Shown here in pieces: positions 8,480-16,813 of a DNA stretch of 64,000 bases; position 1 is the first letter of the stretch; every line of letters starts with the position of its first letter. Made by a program: the position numbers and the translations under genes. This DNA is from Thiopseudomonas denitrificans. GTDB lineage: Bacteria; Pseudomonadota; Gammaproteobacteria; Pseudomonadales; Pseudomonadaceae. The stretch lies in NCBI RefSeq assembly GCF_002866065.1, contig NZ_LNJZ01000007.1, positions 288,388 to 352,387 of the forward strand. The letters are read 5' to 3'. The notes under the pieces were generated by a model that saw only the letters and a program-made list of their open reading frames with translations, made no database searches and was not told the origin of the DNA.

Positions 8480-9451
8480 ATGTTCGGCCTGATCAAGACC
8501 TGGCGCGAGCTGGAAGCCAAAGGCATCATGGGCATCAACCGCCGCAATGCCGACTATGTACTCAAGTACAACAAGCGCAGCCTGTATCCGGTGGTGGATG
8601 ACAAGATCCTCACCAAAGAGCGGGCGCTGGCCAACGGCATCAATGTGCCGGAAATGTATGGCATCATCGAGTCGGAACGCGACATCAGCAAGCTGCACAA
8701 GATCCTCGACGGGCGCAACGACTTTGTCATCAAGCCCGCCCAGGGTGCCGGCGGCGACGGCATCATCGTGATTGCCGACCGCTTTGAAGGCCGCTACAAG
8801 ACCGTCTCCGGCAAGATCATCAGCCATGACGAAATCGAGTATCAGGTCTCCAACATCCTGACCGGGCTGTATTCGCTGGGCGGCGGCCGTGACCGCGCCC
8901 TGATCGAGTACCGCGTTTCGCCCGACCCGATCTTCAAGAGCATCAGCTACGAAGGCGTGCCCGACATCCGCATCATCGTGCTGATGGGTTATCCGGTGAT
9001 GGCCATGCTGCGCCTGCCCACCCGCCAGTCCGGCGGCAAGGCCAACCTGCACCAGGGCGCCATTGGTGTCGGCGTCGATCTGGCCACCGGCATCACCCTG
9101 CAGGGCACCTGGCTCAACAACAAGATCAGCAAACACCCCGACACCACCCAGCCGGTAGCCGGTGTACAGCTGCCCTACTGGCAGCAATTCATGGAACTGG
9201 CCGCCAGCTGCTACGAGCTCTGCGGCCTGGGCTACATTGGCGTCGACATGGTGCTAGACCAGGAAAAAGGCCCGCTGATCCTTGAGCTCAACGCCCGCCC
9301 TGGCCTGAACATCCAGATTGCCAACAACGCCGGCCTGACACCCCGTGCCCACGCCATTGAAAGCCACGTGGCCACGCTGGCAAAAGAGAACCACACGGAA
9401 ACACCAGCCGAACGTGTCGCGCTGGCCCAGCAACTGTTTGCCGCGAAGTAA
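8480..9451 (+). CDS. Alpha-L-glutamate ligase-like ATP-grasp protein
   Basis: Cytoplasmic ATP-grasp enzyme of 323 residues, of the family labelled alpha-L-glutamate ligase-like or sugar-transfer-associated ATP-grasp. ATP-binding motifs are clear: FVIKPAQGAGGDGIIVI near residues 82-98, EYRVSPDPIF near 145, and the metal-binding LILELNARPGLNIQIAN near 268-284. By homology it should form an amide or related bond using an acyl phosphate, but the acceptor is unknown. It is the third gene of the exported protease/transglutaminase-7TM module and ends 3 nt before pabB. Confidence 0.8.
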   Translation: MFGLIKTWRELEAKGIMGINRRNADYVLKYNKRSLYPVVDDKILTKERALANGINVPEMYGIIESERDISKLHKILDGRNDFVIKPAQGAGGDGIIVIADRFEGRYKTVSGKIISHDEIEYQVSNILTGLYSLGGGRDRALIEYRVSPDPIFKSISYEGVPDIRIIVLMGYPVMAMLRLPTRQSGGKANLHQGAIGVGVDLATGITLQGTWLNNKISKHPDTTQPVAGVQLPYWQQFMELAASCYELCGLGYIGVDMVLDQEKGPLILELNARPGLNIQIANNAGLTPRAHAIESHVATLAKENHTETPAERVALAQQLFAAK

Positions 9452-9454
9452 CCG

Positions 9455-10798
9455 ATGGAAGAACGACAACCCGGCTTTTACCCCCTTCCCTGGCAGGCTG
9501 ACATCAGCCTGCGTTTCTCACACTTTCACCATGCCCCCGGTGCCATTCTGCTCGACAGCGGCCAACCTGCTCCGACAGGCCCGGCCCGCTTCGACATCGC
9601 CAGCGCCTGGCCACTGGCACAGATCAGCCCGGACGCGGCAGAAACCCCGGCAGCCTTTCTCGGCCGCGCCCGACAGCTGCTGCAACAGCTGCCTGTCGAC
9701 GATTCCGGCCAGCATCGCCAGCTGCCCTTCACCGGCGGCCTGCTCGGCTATCTGGGCTACCACTTCGGCCAACCGGCCAGCCGTCACTCCCGCGTGCTGC
9801 CGGATGCGCAAGTCGGGCTGTACGACTGGGCGCTGATCAATGATCACCACCAGCAGCACAGCTGGCTGTACTGCCACAGCAGCATGACGCATGAGCGGCG
9901 GCAGTTTCTTCTGCACTTGCTACAGGCAGGACAACCTGCAAGGAACGACGACTTCCGCCTGCTGAATGTCTTCCAGCCCCTGATCAGCGCCGATGAATAC
10001 AGGCAGGGTATCGAGCAGGTCCAGGCCGCCATCCGTGCCGGTACCTGCCTTCAGGTCAATTTCACCCAGCGTTTCGACAGCACTTGCACCGGCGATCCCT
10101 GGACGGCATACACAACCTTGCGCACGCAGTGTCCCACCCCCTACGCCGGTTTTGTCCGGCTCGGTCCCGGGGACGCAATCCTGAGCGCGTCCCCCGAACG
10201 CTTTCTCGGAATCCGTGACAGCCTGCTGGAAGCCCGCCCGATCAAGGGTACCCGCCGCCGCGGACGCACCCCGGAAGAAGACCGCGCACTGGCTGACGAG
10301 CTGCTGGCCAGCGCCAAGGACCGGGCGGAAAACCTGATGATCGTCGAGCTGCAGCAAGCCGAGCTGGCACCGCTGTGTGACGACATCCGGGTACCGCAGC
10401 TGGCAGCACTGGAAAGCTACCCGAACGTGCACCACCTGGTCAGTTGTGTGCAGGGCCGGCTCAAGCCCGGCAAGGATGCACTGGATGTACTGGAGCAGTG
10501 TTTTCCCGGTGCGTCCATCAGCGGTACCCCGAAAGAGCCGGTGCTGCAGCTGATTGACCGGCTGGAAGCCTCTTCACGGGAAATCTACTGCGGCAGCCTG
10601 TTCTATCTCGACAACCGGGGCCGCTTTGACAGCTCGGTGTGCATCCGCACCCTGCTGGCACTTAATGGCGACATTCACTGCTGGGGCGGCGGCGGCATCA
10701 CCCTCGCCTCGGAGTGGCAAGCCGAACACCAGGAATCAATCGACAAGGTCAGCGTGCTGATGCAGGCGCTACAAGCGATGTCCAGCCCGGTCCGGTAA
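9455..10798 (+). CDS. pabB: Aminodeoxychorismate synthase component I PabB
   Basis: Chorismate-utilising enzyme that, with PabA glutaminase, makes 4-amino-4-deoxychorismate for folate. The 447-residue length is standard. The C-terminal chorismate-binding domain is clear: ARPIKGTRRRGRTPEED with the PIKGT motif that separates PabB from TrpE (PIAGT), then DRAENLMIVEL, EIYCGSLFYLD and FDSSVCIRTL. The N-terminal half is the usual weakly conserved region. It starts 3 nt after the ATP-grasp gene, so it is probably co-transcribed with the module. Confidence 0.92.
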   Translation: MEERQPGFYPLPWQADISLRFSHFHHAPGAILLDSGQPAPTGPARFDIASAWPLAQISPDAAETPAAFLGRARQLLQQLPVDDSGQHRQLPFTGGLLGYLGYHFGQPASRHSRVLPDAQVGLYDWALINDHHQQHSWLYCHSSMTHERRQFLLHLLQAGQPARNDDFRLLNVFQPLISADEYRQGIEQVQAAIRAGTCLQVNFTQRFDSTCTGDPWTAYTTLRTQCPTPYAGFVRLGPGDAILSASPERFLGIRDSLLEARPIKGTRRRGRTPEEDRALADELLASAKDRAENLMIVELQQAELAPLCDDIRVPQLAALESYPNVHHLVSCVQGRLKPGKDALDVLEQCFPGASISGTPKEPVLQLIDRLEASSREIYCGSLFYLDNRGRFDSSVCIRTLLALNGDIHCWGGGGITLASEWQAEHQESIDKVSVLMQALQAMSSPVR

Positions 10799-10833
10799 CA
10801 GCGGCCCGGGCGGGTAACAGTCACTGGCGGAAC

Positions 10834-10861
10834 TTGGTTCTGCCCCCGATCCCTGTATACT
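10834..10861 (+). promoter_or_regulatory. Candidate sigma-70 promoter for lemA
   Basis: TTGGTT at 10834-10839 and a good -10 TATACT at 10856-10861, 16 nt apart, lie in the 109-nt gap between pabB and lemA. The start site would fall near 10868, about 40 nt before the lemA ATG at 10908. Confidence 0.5.
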
Positions 10862-10907
10862 CAGATCCTTTAGCATTGTTATACGCATATATTTCAAGGA
10901 GCGCTCC

Positions 10908-11480
10908 ATGAGCCTGATACTTGTTGCCATCCTGGTCATCGCCGCCCTGTTCATTGTTTGGGGCGTAGGTCTGTACAACGCCCTGGTGCGCCTGAAACAT
11001 GGTGTAGGCAAGGCGTGGGCGAATATCGACGTATTGCTCAAGCAGCGTCACGAAGAGCTGCCAAAACTGGTCGATACCTGCAAGCAATACATGCAGTACG
11101 AACAGGGCGTGCTAGAGTCGGTGATCGGCGCGCGCAACGCCGTGCACCAGGCCAAGGAAGCACATGATCTGGGTGCTCTGGGCCAGGCTGAAACCGGCCT
11201 GCGCAGCGGTCTGGGCAAGCTGTTTGCCCTGGCGGAAAACTATCCCGAGCTGAAGGCCAATGAAAACTTCCAGTTCTTGCAGCAACGCATCGCCAGCCTG
11301 GAAAGCGCCATTGCCGACCGCCGCGAGCTGTACAACGAAGCCGTCAACCTGAACAACGTGCGCATCGAACAGTTCCCCGACGTGCTGATTGCACGCTGGT
11401 TCGGTTTTGCTGCCGCCGAGCTGCTGCGCTTCAGCGAGGCCGAAACCGCCGACGTCAACATCCGCAACCTGTTTGGCTAG
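10908..11480 (+). CDS. lemA: LemA family membrane-anchored protein
   Basis: LemA-fold protein of 190 residues: one N-terminal transmembrane helix (LILVAILVIAALFIVWGV, about 3-20) followed by a helical bundle with the family signature YNALVRLKHGVGKAWANIDVLLKQRHEELPKL split over residues 23-55. The family function is unknown; LemA is usually encoded next to TPM/YgcG-type proteins or, as here, a GIDE-domain protein, suggesting a shared envelope process. The ATG has AAGGAG upstream, and the next gene begins 2 nt after its stop. It is unrelated to the GacS kinase also once called LemA. Confidence 0.85.
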   Translation: MSLILVAILVIAALFIVWGVGLYNALVRLKHGVGKAWANIDVLLKQRHEELPKLVDTCKQYMQYEQGVLESVIGARNAVHQAKEAHDLGALGQAETGLRSGLGKLFALAENYPELKANENFQFLQQRIASLESAIADRRELYNEAVNLNNVRIEQFPDVLIARWFGFAAAELLRFSEAETADVNIRNLFG

Positions 11481-11482
11481 CC

Positions 11483-12379
11483 ATGGACTGGCTGGGCCTG
11501 ACCGTCACCCTGGGCATTACCGGTGGCCTGTGCGTGGGCGGCGGCTGGTGGTTTGTCCACTGCCAGCGCCAGGCGCGCTTCCTGCTCGACACGCCCACAT
11601 CCAAAATCCGTTCGGCAGCGCAGGGCTATGTCGAGCTGTACGGCTTTCTGGTTGACAGCGAAACCCCGCTGAGTGGCCCGCTCAGCGGCCTGCCCTGCCT
11701 CTGGTGGAGTTACCGGATCGAGGAGTACCAGCGCCGGAGCAACAATAACAACAGCAGCTGGCGAACGCTGGAGCAAAAATCCAGCGCTGCCATGCTCAAG
11801 CTCGATGACAGTACCGGCCAGTGCCTGATAGACCCGAGCGGGGCGAAAATCATTCCGGTCAGCCGCCAGGTCTGGCATGGCGACCGGCGTCATCCCCTGG
11901 CCGGTCAGCCGCAACACTGGTTCAGCGCCGCCCTGCTCGGCCGCCGTCGCTACCGTTATACCGAAGAACGCCTTCACGCCGGCGAACCCCTATATGCCAT
12001 CGGCCACTTCTATTCAAAGGGGGGCGGCCACCAGACGCTGAATGCGGAAGCCATGCAGTCGGCCATCATTCGTCAATGGAAACAGGATTTTCCGGCCCTG
12101 CTGCAGCGCTTCGACCGCAACCGGGATGGCCAGTTTGATGCCGGCGAATGGCAGCAGGTTCGCCAGGCCGCGCTGCAGCAGGCCCAACAGCAAAAACGGC
12201 AGCAAGCCACCGCCCCTGCCGGACACTTCATGCGCAAACCGGATGAAAACCTGCCGTTCATCCTCTCCAGCCATGGCGAAGACCAGCTGGCACGCAAGCT
12301 GCGCTGGAAAAGCCTGGGCGGAGCATTGCTCTGCATTGCCGGTGCGCTGGCCAGCGCTCATGTTCTTAACGGGCTATGA
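11483..12379 (+). CDS. GIDE-domain membrane protein with an inserted EF-hand
   Basis: The 298-residue protein starts with a transmembrane helix (about 4-24), continues with a GIDE/MULAN-like region (about 30-180; E3-ligase-associated domain also found in bacteria without the RING), and ends with another hydrophobic helix (about 278-297). Residues 211-223, DRNRDGQFDAGEW, form a canonical EF-hand calcium loop (D, N, D, Q, D, E at the ligand positions), followed by a Gln/Ala-rich helix. No RING finger is present, so ubiquitin-ligase activity is not implied. It is coupled to lemA (2-nt gap). The function is unknown; a calcium-sensing envelope role is an inference from the EF-hand. Confidence 0.7.
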   Translation: MDWLGLTVTLGITGGLCVGGGWWFVHCQRQARFLLDTPTSKIRSAAQGYVELYGFLVDSETPLSGPLSGLPCLWWSYRIEEYQRRSNNNNSSWRTLEQKSSAAMLKLDDSTGQCLIDPSGAKIIPVSRQVWHGDRRHPLAGQPQHWFSAALLGRRRYRYTEERLHAGEPLYAIGHFYSKGGGHQTLNAEAMQSAIIRQWKQDFPALLQRFDRNRDGQFDAGEWQQVRQAALQQAQQQKRQQATAPAGHFMRKPDENLPFILSSHGEDQLARKLRWKSLGGALLCIAGALASAHVLNGL

Positions 12380-12423
12380 GCAGGACGCACCCGGACAAAT
12401 GCCGAGAGGCTCCCGCCAGCTGC

Positions 12424-13257
12424 CTAAGGCTGTACGACATCAAGGCGCTGCTGTAAACGATCCAGGGCACGGGTCATCTGCAGCCTGAAAGCCGACATCT
12501 CCTCACTCAGCTCCTGACGTCCCTGACGTTCCGCCTCCACCTGCTGCGCCAGCCTGAGCAGTGATTGCTGCAGCTGGCCATGGCGCTCCGGCAGATCGGC
12601 CAGCGTGGCAAGCAGCACTTCTTTTTCGGCAAGCTGGCCGCTAATCACTTCCAGCTGCTGGCGATCCAGGCTCGACTGTTCCTGCAATTCATGCACTGAT
12701 GCCTGCAGTCCGCCCAAAGCAGCCGACAACTCCTGTTGCAGGAGCGCCACATCCTTGCCCTGTTGCACCACCTCTGTCTGCAGGCGCTGCTGCGCGGCAT
12801 CCAGAGCCAGGGCCACCTGCTCAACCCCCTGCGACTGTTCATCCAGCTGCTGTGCCAGCCCCGGCAATTGCTGTTGCAGCCCGCCCTGCACCGCCTGCAG
12901 AGCCTGCACTTGATCCGTCAGCACAGCCAGCTGCCCAACCTGCTGGCTGACCTCGCCAAGCAACTCCGACATGCCCAGCACCCGTCCCTGCAGGCGGCCA
13001 AGGCCGGCTGTGCGTTCGTCCAGTTGCTGCAGGTGCTGCAGCGAGTCCTCGCCCAGCCCGGCAAAACTTTCCTGGGTGGCTACCAGCTGACCCTGCAATT
13101 CCTGCAGCTGATGCCGCTGCAGCATGTACTGGCCGGCCAGCGCCAGCATCAGTACGGCAATGGCCAGCCACACACCGGTTTGCCGTCGTCCGCCCGCTGT
13201 GCCACGCCGGCCAGGGTTTTCGGGTTCCGCCCTCAAAGGATATTCCACACCAGCCAC
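12424..13257 (-). CDS. Single-pass membrane protein with long coiled coil
   Basis: No family name can be given. The 277 residues have a short basic N-terminus, one transmembrane helix (VWLAIAVLMLALAGQYML, about 29-46) and then about 220 residues of nearly continuous Gln/Leu/Glu heptads, so a long coiled-coil rod, probably periplasmic. The start at 13257 is GTG with GGAG close upstream; a second in-frame GTG lies three codons later. It is transcribed divergently from the reductase gene at 13415. Glutamine content is very high, which makes similarity searches noisy. Confidence 0.7.
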   Translation of the reverse strand: MAGVEYPLRAEPENPGRRGTAGGRRQTGVWLAIAVLMLALAGQYMLQRHQLQELQGQLVATQESFAGLGEDSLQHLQQLDERTAGLGRLQGRVLGMSELLGEVSQQVGQLAVLTDQVQALQAVQGGLQQQLPGLAQQLDEQSQGVEQVALALDAAQQRLQTEVVQQGKDVALLQQELSAALGGLQASVHELQEQSSLDRQQLEVISGQLAEKEVLLATLADLPERHGQLQQSLLRLAQQVEAERQGRQELSEEMSAFRLQMTRALDRLQQRLDVVQP

Positions 13258-13414
13258 CTGCTCCGTTGATATTGCCTACGCTGCTGAAAAACAAATGCAG
13301 GCCATCGCCTGTTATCCACAAAAGGAATCAACATATAAAAAACAATTACTTTATAGAATAAAGAAAGGTTGTTACTGTGCCTGCTGTTTCGCTGACAGAC
13401 CCAGGGATAGCTTT
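13258..13414. promoter_or_regulatory. Divergent AT-rich intergenic region with one perfect DnaA box
   Basis: This 157-nt gap separates divergent genes. TTATCCACA at 13312-13320 is a perfect DnaA box. It is followed by an AT-rich stretch (13321-13370) containing TATAGA at 13352-13357 and TAGAAT at 13354-13359, either of which could be a -10 for the rightward reductase gene. No matching -35 is convincing. Confidence 0.4.
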
Positions 13415-15073
13415 ATGTATCTGTATGACTCATATGACCAGCAACTCGTTCAGGAGCGTGTTGCCCAGTACCGCGACCAGACCCGGCGCTACCTTGCCGG
13501 CGAGCTGAGCGAGGAAGAATTCCTGCCCCTGCGCCTGCAGAATGGCCTGTATATCCAGCGCCATGCCCCCATGCTGCGCATTGCCGGCCCCTACGGCATG
13601 CTGGCCTCCCGTCAACTGCGCATGCTGGCACAGATCACGCGCAAGTATGACAAGGAATACGCCCATATTACCACCCGCACCAACGTTCAGCTGAACTGGC
13701 CAAAGCTCGAAGATGTGCCCGACATTCTGGCCGACCTGGCCAGCGTGCAGATGCACTCGATCCAGACCAGCGGCAACTGCATCCGCAACACCACCACCGA
13801 TCCGTTTGCCGGCGTGGCACCGGACGAGGTGGTGGACCCGCGCCCCTGGTGCGAGATCCTGCGCCAGTGGTCCACCTTCCACCCGGAATTCCTGCGTCTG
13901 CCACGCAAGTTCAAATTTGCCATCAACGGCAGCCTCATCGACCGCGCGGCCACCGAAGTGCATGACATCGGCCTGCACCTGTGTCACAACGAACAGGGCG
14001 AGCTTGGTTTCCGGGTATTGGTGGGCGGCGGCCTGGGCCGTACTCCCCTGCTGGGCAGCGTCATCAAGGAATTCTTGCCCTGGCAGCACGTATTGAGCTA
14101 CATGGAGGCCATCCTGCGCGTGTACAACCGCTTTGGCCGCCGCGACAACAAGTTCAAGGCCCGCATCAAGATTCTGGTCAAGGCCCTGACACCGGAAGGC
14201 TTTGCTGCCAAGGTTGACGAAGAATGGCAGTATCTGAAAGACGGCCCGACAACCCTGACCGCCGAAGAAGTCGAGCGTGTCAGCCAGCACTTTACCGAGC
14301 CGGATTACCTTGCCCTGCACAACGAAGAGCAGTTGCTGGCGCAACAGGACCTTGAATACCCCGGTTTTGCCCGCTGGCGTTCGCGCAACACCCACCCACA
14401 CAAGAAGCCGGGTTACATCAGTGTTGTTCTTTCACTGAAAAAAACCGGCGTTGCACCCGGTGACATCACCGCCAGACAACTCGATGCGGTGGCCGATCTG
14501 GCCGAACGCTACAGCTTTGGCGAAGCACGCGGCACCCGCGAGCAGAATCTGGTGCTGGCCGATGTCGAGCAGCGCGAGCTGCTGGCGTTATGGCAGGAAA
14601 TCCGCGAGCTTGGCTTTGCCACTCCCAATATCGGTCTGCTCAGCGATATCGTCTGCTGCCCGGGCGGTGACTACTGCGCACTGGCCAACGCCAAGTCGAT
14701 ACCGGTGGCCGAAGCCATTCAGCAACGTTTTGAGGATCTGGATTTCCTGTTCGACATCGGCGATCTGCACCTCAACATCTCCGGCTGCATGAACGCCTGC
14801 GGCCACCACCATATCGGTCACATCGGCATTCTTGGTGTGGACAAGAAAGGCGAGGAATTCTACCAGGTTTCCCTTGGTGGCAGCAGCGGCCGCGAGACCA
14901 GTCTGGGCAAAATTCTCGGTCCCTCCTTCGCCCAGGACGCCATGCCTGACGTGATCAGCAAGCTGATTGGCGTTTACCTTGACAACCGCACCGAAGAAGA
15001 ACGTTTCATTGATACCTACCAGCGCATCGGCCTGGAACCCTTCAAGGAGAAAGTCTATGCCCCGCATCATTAA
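13415..15073 (+). CDS. cysI: Siroheme/4Fe-4S nitrite/sulfite reductase, CysI type
   Basis: Six-electron reductase (assimilatory sulfite reductase hemoprotein family) of 552 residues, the length of Pseudomonas CysI. The siroheme-cluster cysteines are CCPGGDYC near residue 415 (C-X5-C) and SGCMNACGHHH near 455 (C-X3-C). The ATG at 13415 gives MYLYDSYDQQLVQERV with AGGGAT upstream; the frame extends to 13124 but that part overlaps the divergent gene. The DUF934 gene overlaps its end by 17 nt, a pairing typical for sulfite reduction in Pseudomonas. A nitrite-reducing role cannot be excluded from sequence. Confidence 0.9.
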   Translation: MYLYDSYDQQLVQERVAQYRDQTRRYLAGELSEEEFLPLRLQNGLYIQRHAPMLRIAGPYGMLASRQLRMLAQITRKYDKEYAHITTRTNVQLNWPKLEDVPDILADLASVQMHSIQTSGNCIRNTTTDPFAGVAPDEVVDPRPWCEILRQWSTFHPEFLRLPRKFKFAINGSLIDRAATEVHDIGLHLCHNEQGELGFRVLVGGGLGRTPLLGSVIKEFLPWQHVLSYMEAILRVYNRFGRRDNKFKARIKILVKALTPEGFAAKVDEEWQYLKDGPTTLTAEEVERVSQHFTEPDYLALHNEEQLLAQQDLEYPGFARWRSRNTHPHKKPGYISVVLSLKKTGVAPGDITARQLDAVADLAERYSFGEARGTREQNLVLADVEQRELLALWQEIRELGFATPNIGLLSDIVCCPGGDYCALANAKSIPVAEAIQQRFEDLDFLFDIGDLHLNISGCMNACGHHHIGHIGILGVDKKGEEFYQVSLGGSSGRETSLGKILGPSFAQDAMPDVISKLIGVYLDNRTEEERFIDTYQRIGLEPFKEKVYAPHH

Positions 15074-15581
15074 GAATCGCGAAGTCATTGAAGACCAGTG
15101 GACCCTGTTGCCGGCCGATGCCGACGTACAGGACGCCCTGGATTGCCGGCAGCCAATCATTCCGCTGGCCCTGTGGCAGGCCCATGCCGACCAGTTGCGC
15201 TCAATAGCGCAACTGGGCATCTGGCTCGACAGCAACGAACTGGTGGAAGATCTGGCTCAGGACCTGGAGGTGTTCAGCCTGGTTGCGCTCAACTTTCCCG
15301 TCTTCACCGACGGGCGGCACTTCAGCAGTGCCCGCCTGCTGCGCGAACGCTATGCGTTCAAGAAAGAGGTCCGTGCCATTGGCGATGTGCTGCGTGATCA
15401 GCTACTGATGATGAAGCGCTGCGGCTTTGATGCTTTTGCAGTACGCGATGACCGCGACCCCCATGATGCCCTTCGCGCACTGGACGAGTTCAGCGTGCAG
15501 TACCAGGGCGCCTGGGACATCCCCCTGCCCCTTTACCGCCGCCGTGCAGCCGCCAGCCAGGTAGCCGTGGCAACCGTCTAG
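15057..15581 (+). CDS. DUF934 protein of sulfite assimilation
   Basis: DUF934 family protein of 174 residues encoded, as in Pseudomonas, directly after cysI. It shows the family blocks LWLDSNE, FPVFTDGRHFSSARLLRERY and RCGFDAFAV. The ATG at 15057 sits inside the end of cysI with AAGGAGA 7 nt upstream, so the overlap is 17 nt and translation is probably coupled. The biochemical role is unknown; association suggests help in sulfite reduction or siroheme enzyme function. A terminator hairpin follows 27 nt after the stop. Confidence 0.85.
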   Translation: MPRIIKNREVIEDQWTLLPADADVQDALDCRQPIIPLALWQAHADQLRSIAQLGIWLDSNELVEDLAQDLEVFSLVALNFPVFTDGRHFSSARLLRERYAFKKEVRAIGDVLRDQLLMMKRCGFDAFAVRDDRDPHDALRALDEFSVQYQGAWDIPLPLYRRRAAASQVAVATV

Positions 15582-15608
15582 TGATACTTGGCAGCAGCAA
15601 ACAAGTGA

Positions 15609-15636
15609 AGCCCATATCAACACGATATGGGCTTTA
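15609..15636 (+). terminator. Terminator after the cysI-DUF934 operon
   Basis: AGCCCATATC at 15609-15618 pairs with GATATGGGCT at 15624-15633 around a 5-nt loop, followed by TTA. The perfect 10-bp stem lies 27 nt after the DUF934 stop; the T-run is short. Confidence 0.6.
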
Positions 15637-15716
15637 CTCACGTCCCGTAAGAATGCCTGAACACCAGCGCTGACGGACAAACCAAAACCAAAGCGCTTTT
15701 CCTGTACCGCTTAAAA

Positions 15717-15748
15717 CAAGAAACCCGGCCTAAGCCGGGTTTCTTTTG
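15717..15748. terminator. Bidirectional terminator between DUF934 and oprF
   Basis: GAAACCCGGC at 15720-15729 pairs with GCCGGGTTTC at 15734-15743 around CTAA, followed by TTTTGTT on the plus strand. Read on the minus strand the same stem ends the oprF transcript 17 nt after its stop. The shape is canonical in both directions. Confidence 0.85.
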
Positions 15749-15764
15749 TTGCCTGACTCAGATC

Positions 15765-16760
15765 TTACTGAACCTGTGCTTCAACCGCTGCTTCTACGCG
15801 ACGGTTCAGGGCACGGCCTTCTTTGGTGCTGTTGTCGGCAATTGGACGGCTCTCGCCGTAGCCAACAGAGTTCACGCGCTCGGACTCAACACCGTACTGC
15901 TCGACCAGTACCTGGCGAACGGCGTTAGCACGACGCTCGGACAGCTTCTGGTTGTAAGCATCAGGACCGACGGAGTCGGTGTGACCTTCAACAGTGGTGC
16001 TCAGCTGCGGGTACTGCTTCATGAACTCGGCCAGGTTCTGGATGTCGGCGTAGCTGCCATCCTTGACGTTGGCCTTGTCGAAGTCGAACAGGACTTCCAG
16101 CTCAACGCGAACGGTTTCTGGCTCAACCGGCTCTTCGTAAACAACCGGGGCTGGCTCTTCGACTACAACAGGAGCCGGCTTGGCAGCGCCGCCGAAGTTC
16201 AGACCAATGCCCAGACCGGCCATCCACTCGGACTGATGGTTGTCGAAGCCGTGCATGCCGTCAACACCGGCACGTACGAAGAAGTTGTCGGCGAAGTAGT
16301 ACTTGGCACCGGCACCGATCAGCGCCATGGTGGTACGGTCACGGCCATTACCGGAGCGGCTGTAAGCACCTTCGATGTTGCTCAGGCTCTGGTGACCGAT
16401 ACCTGCTGACAGGTAAGGACGCAGGGCGTTCTCGGCGCTACGGAAGTGGTAGGTCGCGTCCAGGCTGGCCAGGCTGCCGTTGATTTTCTTGCGCTTGTTG
16501 CCTTCGCTTGCCAGTTTGTCCTTGGAATCAAGGCTGTGGTACTCGCCGTAGGACAGGCCCAGAGATACAGCTTCAGTCAGGAAGTAGCTGACAGAACCAC
16601 CGTACAGGTTGCCGTTGTCCATTTTGCGGGCGCTGTCAGTGAAGTAGCGCTTGGCAGTGGCTTCCACTTCAACGGCGCCCTGACCTTGTGCAAATGCGTT
16701 AACGGAACCTGCAGCCAGAACTGCAGCTACGGCGATACCCAGGGTATTCTTCAACTTCAT
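15765..16760 (-). CDS. oprF: OprF-type outer membrane porin, OmpA family
   Basis: Major structural porin: an N-terminal eight-stranded barrel anchored in the outer membrane and a C-terminal OmpA domain gripping peptidoglycan. The 331 residues include a signal peptide ending NAFA (about 1-24), the OprF barrel (about 25-185), a Pro/Val/Glu-rich linker (APVVVEEPAPVVYEEP, near 195-210) and the OmpA_C domain (about 222-325) with TVEGHTDSVGPDAYNQKLS and the peptidoglycan-binding arginine in RALNRRVE. GAGGAA precedes the ATG. It lies directly downstream of sigX, as in Pseudomonas, where SigX drives oprF. Confidence 0.95.
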   Translation of the reverse strand: MKLKNTLGIAVAAVLAAGSVNAFAQGQGAVEVEATAKRYFTDSARKMDNGNLYGGSVSYFLTEAVSLGLSYGEYHSLDSKDKLASEGNKRKKINGSLASLDATYHFRSAENALRPYLSAGIGHQSLSNIEGAYSRSGNGRDRTTMALIGAGAKYYFADNFFVRAGVDGMHGFDNHQSEWMAGLGIGLNFGGAAKPAPVVVEEPAPVVYEEPVEPETVRVELEVLFDFDKANVKDGSYADIQNLAEFMKQYPQLSTTVEGHTDSVGPDAYNQKLSERRANAVRQVLVEQYGVESERVNSVGYGESRPIADNSTKEGRALNRRVEAAVEAQVQ

Positions 16761-16804
16761 AAAAATTTCCTCATCAGTAAGGAAGGGTGGTTAAAATCCC
16801 GGCT

Positions 16805-16813
16805 ATTATATCA
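16805..16813 (-). promoter_or_regulatory. Extended -10 promoter for oprF overlapping the sigX stop codon
   Basis: On the minus strand the sequence reads TGATATAAT, a perfect extended -10 (TG-n-TATAAT), and it covers the TAA stop of sigX at 16806-16808. The start site would be near 16798, about 38 nt before the oprF ATG. No good -35 is seen, which the extended -10 can offset. The sigX-oprF gap is only 45 nt. Confidence 0.55.

Noticed and set aside
6952-8547. 531-codon minus-strand frame over the transglutaminase-7TM gene
   Set aside because: Antisense shadow rich in Gln, Ala and His, with no start signal and no domain.
13258-13414. Replication origin suggested by a perfect DnaA box and AT-rich DNA
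   Set aside because: There is only one box and no origin-linked genes (dnaA, dnaN, gidA) in the window.
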